Assembly (NCBI GenBank): GCA_019973155.2
Contig: BPQB01000026.1
Coordinates: forward strand, 5,001 to 69,000
Length of the DNA: 64,000 nucleotides
DNA from: Phanerochaete sordida
Lineage: Eukaryota > Basidiomycota > Agaricomycetes > Polyporales > Phanerochaetaceae
Direction of reading: 5' to 3'
In this document: in pieces, positions 56,565 through 64,000 of the stretch
Numbering within the stretch: the stretch's first letter is position 1
Layout of the letters: each line of letters starts with the position of its first letter
The notes under the pieces: model-generated
What the model was told of the DNA's origin: nothing
The model's input: the letters and a program-made list of their open reading frames with translations, nothing else
The model's database searches: none
Program-made: the position numbers and the translations under genes

Positions 56565-58427
56565 CTACGGCGACGCCACGACGAACGCGTTGAAGTTGTA
56601 CGCCGCGGGCGCCGTGCTGAAGTGCATGCCTTCGGGCTTGAACGCGACGCTCTGCCCGCCGCGCGTCACGCTGCTCGCGACGTCGCACTCCGCGACGAGC
56701 GCCAGCCGCAGCTTGCTCGTGCCCGCGGGCAGCGGCGCCGTGAGGGCGGACGGCCCGCAGGTGAGCGTCACGGTCGCCGGAGAGGTCAGTTGGATGATTG
56801 CCCAGAGGGCGTCCGAGGTCTGAGGTGCGGGGGTGGTTAGTTGTGGTGATGTAAGAGGTGCGGGGCGGGGCAGGTACGCGGGTGGCGCGCCCAGGAACGG
56901 GGGCGGGAAGGCTAGGATAGAAGGGGGACGCACCCACTGCCAGTTCGCGGGGCGGCCGACGGTGTCCGCGGGTGCGTTTGCGTTCGCGGGCGCGAGGCGC
57001 GCCCAGAGGAAGGTGCGGTCGCGCGTGATGGGCGCGGGCGCGCCGGTCTTGAAGGCCGTGATGTAGTGCGCGATGAGGTCGAGCCAGGCTGTGGGCGTGG
57101 TCAGCGCACGTGAGAGGGGGCTCATGGCAAGGATGCGCAGGATATTTTTGGAGCACAGGGACGGGGTGCAGACTCGGGATCAGCAGGAAGATTGCGCGAA
57201 GGACGCCGTCGCGACGGTGCAGCGTTCGCGTGGGGCGGACAGAAATTTGGAAAGAAAGGAAGAGGCAGCGGAGGCGCCACGGGGGCGGGGCTCACCGGTG
57301 TGGTCGAAGCCGTCGACCCACGCCTGCGACGCGGGCTGCACGCCCTCGATCGGGCCGACGTAGTGCGACTCGCCGTAGTCGTTCCAGGTGTTGACCTCGA
57401 CGAAGTCGACCGCGTCGCGGTGCGCGATGAGCGCCTCCCAGCGCTGCGCGAGCAGCCAGTCGTCGCCGCGGTAGATGAAGTTCTTGTCGAACGTCTGCGG
57501 GCTGTAGTGCTGCGGCGCGTGTCAGCCTGCGAGCGGGCAGGAGAGTGGGATGCGGCGCGCACCGTAAAAAACCACGCCGAGGCGGCGGCCATGTACGCGC
57601 GCCCGCCGAGGTTCGCGATGTACGACTGGTCCGGGTCGAACGTGATGTTGAAGTTGCCCGTCGGCCAGCCCGAGTTCCACTGCGCGCAGCATCAGCCGGC
57701 GTTCCTGCACAGGGTCGTCATGGGAAGAGATGTACGCACGCCGAAGACGCCGTCCGCCACGGGATAGCTCCCGAACGTCGCGGGATCGACGAAGAAGCTC
57801 GGCACGAAATATGCGTTCAAACCACTCGTTCTCACTACGTTCGTCCAGCCCTGGTTCACGGAGCCGGTGCCGAAGGTGCAGCTCTCGCCGGAGAACGTCG
57901 ACACGAACGGCCGGCCGCTGACCTGCAGCTGGTTGGGGTGTCCGGCGAATTGCTGGATATATTGCTGGATGGTGGATGCGTGCGACGCCTGGGAACACGG
58001 GAAGACCGACATGTCGAAGGAGATGAAGAGCTTGAACGTCGTGTTCGCGCTCAGGCTCTCCGCCGCGGCAAATGCACTGCTGACTTGGCCCAGCTCCCAG
58101 CTGTCAGGACCGATGTTCAGCGCGAACGCATCGATGCCTTTGGAGGCCGCTAGCAATATATCTAACGCTCTTCTGTCAGCGATATATCAGAGGGAAAATG
58201 ACAATTAAGTTACCATTCGTCCATGTATCCTGCGTGTAAGTGAAGGTGTTGCCGACGATGTGGTGCGCAAACACAAGTTTTGGGGAAGATGACTGTACAT
58301 CTCAAGGTGAGTATGCTGATAAGATGTCCACTCGAGCAGGAACGGCACTCACGCGAGCGTCCAGGGGCAGAGCCAAGGCCGCAGCCGCCTGTGCGAGGGC
58401 AAGGACCAAAGCGACGAAGCGTGCCAT
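56565..58427 (-). CDS. alpha-1,3-glucanase (mutanase), GH71, copy 1
   Basis: GH71 enzymes cleave alpha-1,3-glucan of fungal walls, for remodelling or attack on other fungi. The start ATG 58427 opens a signal peptide (MARFVALVLALAQAAAALAL). An intron leads to KLVFAHHIVGNTFTYTQDTW, then SKGIDAFALNIGPDSWELGQ (catalytic-face Asp), FKLFISFDMSVFPC, FVSTFSGESCTFGTGSVNQG and AYFVPSFFVDPATF. The central strand block is WRGDDW-type (FIYRGDDWLLAQRWEAL), followed by DFVEVNTWNDYGESHYVGPI (acidic pair) and a C-terminal beta domain ending YNFNAFVVASP. Seven to eight exons. There is no linker or carbohydrate-binding module, and a second GH71 lies in tandem upstream on the same strand. Confidence 0.9.
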
Positions 58428-60016
58428 GGCTGGTGCGCCGCCGAGCCGGCAGCCCCTCCACGCTTATATACCGCACACCGCGAAGCGAAGACACACTCGC
58501 ACCGCTGGCGTGTCTGACAGCGCGTCAGATTCTGCATGGGACGCAGCGGTGTTTTGCAGATGCAGGGAATGCGTCCGAGGGGATTTTTGCGGGTGCGAGG
58601 AAGGCGTCCGCGGGGCAGGCGGTCCTGCGCGCGTGCACCCTGGGCCAGCGGGGCACCGTGCATGTGCCCGTGCGCCGGCGAAACAGGCGGGCGTGCACGC
58701 CCGGACGGCTGCACGTCGAGGAACCTGCGGCGCGTGGGCACGCGTGCCACGTCGACGGGCGGCGCATGTGACTGCTGCCCGCGCAGAGCCCGCACTCGCG
58801 TTCGTCGGAGACCTGAGTACCGCACCCCGCGGTTCTCTGCAGGGCCCGAAGCCAGAGCGACGGTACGGTTCCTGGCCGGACGTGCGGCCATGTGCGAGGG
58901 AAGGAGGGCGTGGTGGCACGCTGAGATTGGCCCGACGCTGGTGTTCCGGGGCCCCTCCTGCCCGCGCCGCCTTGATCGGTTGTGGACCCACAAGGACCCA
59001 TCTGCCGGACCTGCGTATGCGGCGCAAATCGCGGCGACGAGCGCGCTCACGGCCAATGAGTCCCGCCTCTGAGAGGCGCGACACCTGCAACCGCGCTCGA
59101 ATGAGAGATAATGCAGGAAGACTGGACCACGTACGTACAATGCGGGGTTTAAGTTCAAGACAAGGCCTTCGTTGTCCATCGTGAGACGCACGGTGCACCT
59201 GTCCGCGCTGCTCATCAGAATTTCCCCGGTAGCTAGGAGTGAGAAGGTGCCCACCTCGGGCGGCCGCACCACCGGCCGCGCTGCGGCGACCTCACCGCAC
59301 TCCGGGGCGATTTCGGTCTGAAGGGTCGCTGTACGCGTCAGGTCCAGTTACGGGCGGGCCGTCGGCTCAAGACGGGTCAGTCGTGCCGTCGTAGGCTCTC
59401 AGCTCAAAGTCGAGACACAGCCGGCATTTTTTGAGCTGATTCTCGAATCTGTCGAACTGTCAATTCCAGGTTCGAAGCTGCCTAAACCGAGTATACTCAC
59501 AGCTAAATCCGCGGTCACGCTGAGCGACTAGCACGCCTTCAATGTATCCCACGACATTGCAGGGAAGATAAACCGGTGACACACCTGAGAAAGAGCATAG
59601 GGCAGCGTCTCCGCCAGATGGGATGTACGGGACAACTGAGAAGACCACCTACGTGTCGCCTAGATATGAGCGAAGATCGTTCGCGCACTTGCCTTCCTTT
59701 TACGCGTTGTCTAACGCGCACGGAGACAATCGACGCAGCAGGCACTCTGCAGCTATCACCGGAGTCAGCAGCAGCCAGCGTCCGAGGCGTACGAGAGACC
59801 TCCTTCTCGCGTCTGATGGCGAACAGGTGCACTCACTCCATATGCACGCTGCCATGCGGCGCGGCATCAGCAGCAGGGCCGGCCCTGCGATAAGTCGAGG
59901 CACTCGCACGCCGTTCGTGGGCCGCCGTGGGACCCAGGAACGCAGAGACGCCACCGGGGAAACGCTGGGAATATTATTCACGGGCAGCGCGTCAGCTACA
60001 TCCACCGCACGGTTGT
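58428..60016. other. intergenic between the two GH71 genes
   Basis: GC-rich ORFs overlap on both strands (for example 58240-59184 plus and 58349-59272 minus) without domains. A TATATAAG at 58470-58463 (minus) serves copy 1. No third GH71 fragment was recognised. Confidence 0.45.
58463..58470 (-). promoter_or_regulatory. TATA box, GH71 copy 1
   Basis: TATATAAG on the minus strand lies only about 36-43 bp before the ATG at 58427, giving a very short predicted leader. Confidence 0.5.
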
Positions 60017-61938
60017 CTACGCCGACGCGGCGACGAACGCGTTGAAGTTGTACGTCACGGGCGCGGTGTTGAAGGCCATGCCCGGCGGCGCGAACGTCGT
60101 GCGGACCGTGCCGCGCGCGACGGTGCTCGAGACGGTGCAGTTCGCCGTCAGCGGGAGCTTCAGCTTCGTCGTGCCTGCGGGCACGCTCGCCGTCGCGCTG
60201 TTGGGCCCGCAGGCGAGCGTCACGTTCGCTGGTGCCGTCAGCTGCACGACGGCCCACAGGTAGTCCTCCGTCTGTGCCGCGATGGTGAGTGCGCGAACGC
60301 CGGGAGAGAGGCTCAGGCGACTCACCCATTGCCAGTTCGTGGGTCTGGCGACGTGGTCGTTCGTCGCGTTCGCTGCGGCGGGGAAAAGTCGTGCCCACAG
60401 GAAGGTCCGGTCCCGAGTGATCTTCGGGTAGGAGCCGGTCTTGAAGGCAGAAGCGTAGTACGAAATGAGGTCGAGCCAGCCTATACGGAATGATCATCAG
60501 CACAGAGCGAGAGAGCAAGAAGGCGGAAGAAATGGTCAAGTTGCAGGATGAATGTATATATCGCCTGAGGGGCGTCGGAGTCACAGCGTGGACGATCTGG
60601 TAACAAGGCAACGAGTGATGCGTACCTGTGTGGTCGAAGCCGTTGACCCACGCCTGCGACATGGGCTGGATGCCTTCGATAGGACCGACATAATGCGACT
60701 CGCCAAAGTCGTTCCAGGTATTGACCTCGACGAAGTCAACCATGCTCCGGTTCGCGACGAGCGCCTCCCAGCGCTGGGACAGCAGCCAGTCGTCGCCGCG
60801 GTAGATGAAGTTCTTGTTGTACGTGTCCGGGCCGTAGTGCTGTTGTTGTGCCATGATGAGTAGACGTGCGGCAAAGAGACGCAAAGACTCACCGTGAAGA
60901 ACCAGGGCGACGCAGCCGCCATGTACGAGCGGTTCGGCAGGTTCGAGATGTAAGACTGGTCTTGGTCGAACGTGATGTTGTAGTCGCCCATAGGCCAGCC
61001 CGAATTCCACTGGTCATAAATAATGAGCATGTCGGGTGAGCTTCAGATGTAAACGGGGCTTACACCGAAGGCACCGTCGAGCGCAGAGTAGCTCTTGAAT
61101 GTCGCAGGGTCCACGAAGAAGCTCGGCACAAAGTACGTGTTCATCCCGCTCTTGACGGTGTTGTACCAGCCCTGGTCGACCGAGCGTGCGCCGAAGGTGC
61201 AGTCCTGGCCGGCAAACGTCGACACGAATACCTTGCTTTTGTACAACAGCTGATTCGGGTGCGACGTGTAGTTGTGGATGTACTGCCGGAGGATCGCCGC
61301 GTTGTTGGCGGACGCGCATGGGAAGGACGTCATGTCGAACGAGAAGAAGAGCTTGAAGGGCGTGTTGAGGCTCCGCGCCGCAGCGTAGGCGTTGCTGACC
61401 TGCCCCGGTTCCCAGCTGTCAACGCCTATGTTCAATGCGAAGGCGTCGATGCCCTTTGACGATGCCAACTTGATGTCTGTCGCGAATGCGTTAGTGAAAA
61501 CCGTAGAGCGAGAGGCCTGCACATGCCATTTGCCCACGTCGATTGGGTGTAGTTGTAGGTGTTACCAACGATATGGTGCGCAAACACCAGCTTTGTCGAC
61601 GTTGGCTGCGGTGCCGCCGTGGTCGATGTCGTTCTGCTGATGTCGGTCACTGCCGGTGTCGGTTGGAAGTCTCCAGGCGAGTTCGTCGGGTCCGACGCTG
61701 AGCTCGAACACGGCCCTGAAGAGGTGCTGCTTGGGGTTTCAGATGCTCCCGGATCGGACGGTGTTGCTGAGGGTGAATCTGTGACTTGAGGGAACAGGCC
61801 GGCTGCGAGTGGTTGGAGGACCGCGCCCTGCGGGTCGATGAGAAGCGCCTGCAAGGTCATTTCTTGTCGTTCGATCACGGCCGCCTGGGCTGTCCACAAC
61901 TGAAGTAGAGCCAAGCAGGTGACAGCATCAAGCCGCAT
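60017..61938 (-). CDS. alpha-1,3-glucanase, GH71, copy 2, with Ser/Thr linker
   Basis: This is the same fold and motifs as copy 1: KLVFAHHIVGNTYNYTQSTW, SSKGIDAFALNIGVDSWEPG, FFSFDMTSFPCASANN, YFVPSFFVDPATFKSYSALD, FIYRGDDWLLSQRWEALVA, DFVEVNTWNDFGESHYVGPI, end YNFNAFVAASA. It differs at the N-terminus. After the signal peptide (MRLDAVTCLALLQLWTAQA) comes a propeptide-like stretch (TLQALLIDPQGAVLQPLAAG) and about 70 residues rich in Ser/Thr/Pro (SPSATPSDPGASETPSSTSS), probably O-glycosylated, before the catalytic domain. About seven exons share positions with copy 1, consistent with tandem duplication. The catalytic acidic residues are kept, so the enzyme is likely active. Confidence 0.9.
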
Positions 61939-62699
61939 GGTGAGAAAGAGGACTAGGGAGGTGGTAGGAAAGAGATAGGATGAGGGTCAGTGAAAGCCTC
62001 CTCGGTTCACCTTATAGACCGTCTTCTTGTCAGCCACGTCGGACAGGCTGACGACTTCACCCGGATGACCAGATAGAGGCAAGCTCCTGTAAAATTCGCC
62101 AAGTGTAATAGTAACAGCCTGTGGCTACTGTCTATACCAGTTGATTTCCGGCTCGAAGCTCGGAGGGCCTACTCTGATGTTAGAGCCGTCTGCTCAGACA
62201 TGAGCCATCGCTGCGTGCTCACCGTATCACTGCGCGTGCGTACAGTCGAAGCAGGTACTGTGTCCTCGCCTCCTTGCTGGCCGTAGCGCTCCCATGCCCA
62301 TCTGCTGCGATGCAGAGCAAGCAGTTGTAGCGCGGCGAACCAGGAAGAGAAGAGACATGACCACACGCTTGAGACTCGAGGGCGCCTGTGAACCCGACGA
62401 TCCCTGCCGGATTTGGGAAGACCGCCCGTTCGTGCCTCTTACCGTGACAGTCATCTCCCCCAGCGTATCTTACGGGTCCTCAAGGCCTCATGCAAGAAGT
62501 AGATGCTGCTGCGCGGCAGGCTCTCTGCAGCTAGCCTTGCTTGGTTGCACTAAACGAGCGCAGTGCTGAGGCATGATTCCCACCAATCACACCCTGCCAG
62601 GCCCCTCCGAGGCGATCCTTCAACCTGACATGCCTCTACAGTGCCAAAGTTCATGGCCAGTATCTGAACTACAAACACATCCACACGCATTTCTATAGT
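61939..62699. other. intergenic / promoter of GH71 copy 2
   Basis: CTATAA on the minus strand at 62017-62012, 75 bp before the ATG, is a plausible TATA box. No gene was found. Confidence 0.45.
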
Positions 62700-63824
62700 C
62701 TAAACGCGCCGAGCAAGGAGCAGAGCTACAGGCCACTCAATGACGACCTCATCCGTCTCACTCGGCACAGCGCCACCGTCCTGCTCTGCGGCGTACTCCA
62801 TGAGCTTGTCTCTGAAGCGCTTCGCAACGTCGCCCGCGGGGTTCTCCTTGTCCTGCGGAAACTTTGCCTGGTGCGTGTGGAACGCGCTGGACGAGCGCAG
62901 GTAGTCCAGCAGGCCGTCCCACGTCACCGTCTTCCTCAGGATGATGGGGCGCGGCGCAAGGAGGTGCGCGTGGTAGTCGCCTGAACCCGCATGAGAAGTG
63001 TCAACCGAAGAAATCGGGGATGCGCTCACCGCTGAAGTACACGCGCTCGAAGTCGCGGAACGCGCCGGGCACGACCGCGTCGGGGTCCGGCACGGCGACG
63101 AGGTGGTCGTCGACGACGCTGCGCCCGGGCTGCTCCCAGTGCGGGCCGATGGAGTCGGTCGCGTCCGTGCCGCGGCTGTACGCATGGATCAGCCCCGCGG
63201 CGGACGGGTAGCGCGGGAGGCGGAACTCGGAGTAGCCCTGTGGCATGGTGAGTACTAGGACGCCGCGCGCGGCTCGAAGAGAAAGCGTACCCAGGCTGCG
63301 AGCGTGCCGTGCGGCCTCAACACCCTGGCGGCCTCTTTCCAGACCTTGGTCCAGTCGTACCAATGGGCGGACTGCGCTGTGGGTTCGCGATAAGCTGTGA
63401 GTTTGTCGCTCGCTTTGAAACGAGAGACGGACCTGAAGTGATGAGATCGACGCTGCTGTCCTCCAGGAAAGTCAGCTCTTCAGCCTTGGCCTGCTTGAAT
63501 TCAAGCTTTCCGGAGAAGGCTGCCGTTCTAGTGGCTTCCTTCGCCTGCTCTATCATAGTGTTGCTGGGGTCTGTGCCGATCACGTGCTGGAACGGCTTCA
63601 GCTCGATGGTGGCTTGACCTATGGCCCGGGCTCAGCGTAGATAGTGGAACGATGCTCGAGAGAAACATACCAGTGCCGCAGCCGAGGTCGACAGCAGTCT
63701 CCCAGCGAGCCTTCGCATCGCGTTCGTGGTAGCGAAACACGAAGTCGAAGAGTTGTTGCGGGTATGTGGGGCGTGCCACAGCGTACCTCGCCGCGTTAAA
63801 GCTTGTCTTCGCGTATGTAGCCAT
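62700..63824 (-). CDS. class I SAM-dependent methyltransferase (trans-aconitate/Crg1-like)
   Basis: This is a cytosolic methyltransferase of small acids or unknown metabolites. The start ATG 63824 gives MATYAKTSFNAARYAVARPT. Motif I is AVDLGCGTG, split by an intron, followed by HVIGTDPSNTMIEQAKEATR, then EELTFLEDSSVDLITS (motif II/post-II). Next comes the family block AQSAHWYDWTKVWKEAARVL with RPHGTLAAWGYSEFRLP. The C-terminus contains DYHAHLLAPRPIILRKTVTW and WDGLLDYLRSSSAFHTHQAK and ends EWPVALLLARRV. About five exons and 290-300 aa, the usual size. AHW-x-D-W-x4-W is typical of the trans-aconitate 3-methyltransferase/Crg1 group in fungi. The substrate is not determinable here. Confidence 0.85.
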
Positions 63825-63863
63825 TGTGAGTATGATGAGGACGTGCAGCCTGCATCCTGTACT

Positions 63864-63869
63864 TATATA
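63864..63869 (-). promoter_or_regulatory. TATA box, methyltransferase gene
   Basis: TATATA(AG) on the minus strand lies about 40 bp before the ATG at 63824. Confidence 0.5.
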
Positions 63870-64000
63870 CGCGTCGACAACAATTCCTGCTGTGGACAAT
63901 GTCGCGTCGGCCGACAGACTTGAATTGCCCGAGGATGAGCGGAGCGGCTGACAGAGGCCGCCGCCCAGCGCCCGTCCGAGTTGTGACTCCTTCGTGGCGC

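Noticed and set aside
58240..59272. Two long overlapping ORFs (plus 58240-59184, minus 58349-59272)
   Set aside because: They are mutually antisense, cover the signal peptide of GH71 copy 1, and lack domains.
59130..59340. Possible exon (minus, CTVRLTMDNEGLVLNLNPAL)
   Set aside because: It is an attractive peptide but has no adjoining exons, start or stop context, and the opposite strand is equally open.
1..64000. CRISPR arrays, rRNA, bacterial-type operons, retrotransposon RT/integrase domains
   Set aside because: None seen. The intron-rich gene structure is eukaryotic, and no regular spacer-repeat pattern or polymerase motif was found.

Overview
The window looks like nuclear DNA from a filamentous basidiomycete, most likely a wood-decaying Agaricomycete (Polyporales-like). 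The genes are GC-rich and split by many introns of about 45-75 bp with GT(R)NGT donors, CTGAC/CTAAC-like branch points and CAG/TAG acceptors. The gene set fits: a sphingolipid C9-methyltransferase, a dioxygenase-P450 (Ppo) fusion, a copper radical oxidase, GH71 alpha-1,3-glucanases, a LysM protein and a NACHT NLR. There is no operon structure. The long antisense ORFs are GC-driven shadows.

Layout. (1) About 0-11 kb is accessory: a probable divergent gene pair (485-1410 minus, 1509 plus), a 2.1 kb stretch bounded by terminal inverted repeats (2402-4509), an AT-richer stretch with two foldback elements (6211-6980 and 7242-7884), and a member of a multicopy agaricomycete gene family (8721-9766) with a probable decayed relative (10434-11034). 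(2) 11.9-21.5 kb: sphingolipid C9-methyltransferase (minus) head-to-head with YIF1 (plus), then an intron-dense OPT oligopeptide transporter. (3) 21.8-28 kb: secreted LysM protein, ULA1 (NEDD8-activating E1 subunit) head-to-head with the GINS subunit PSF1, and a secreted hydrophobic SC15-like protein. (4) 29-36 kb: a Bem46/ABHD13-type hydrolase with two GC-AG introns, an unrecognised protein, site-2 protease and, divergent from it, the SNARE YKT6. (5) 36.9-45.6 kb: fatty-acid dioxygenase/P450 fusion and the P5A ATPase SPF1. (6) 46-51 kb: an intron-containing tRNA-Ala(AGC), an NTF2/SnoaL-like hypothetical protein and a NACHT NTPase. (7) 53.6-64 kb: membrane-anchored copper radical oxidase, two tandem GH71 glucanases and a class I SAM methyltransferase.

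Several genes share compartments. YIF1, YKT6, SPF1 and S2P all act in the ER/Golgi membrane system, and the C9-methyltransferase makes fungal glucosylceramides there. The copper radical oxidase, LysM protein, GH71 pair and SC15-like protein act at the wall or outside the cell. No retrotransposon coding domains, rRNA or CRISPR arrays were found. All exon joins were made by eye and none has transcript support.
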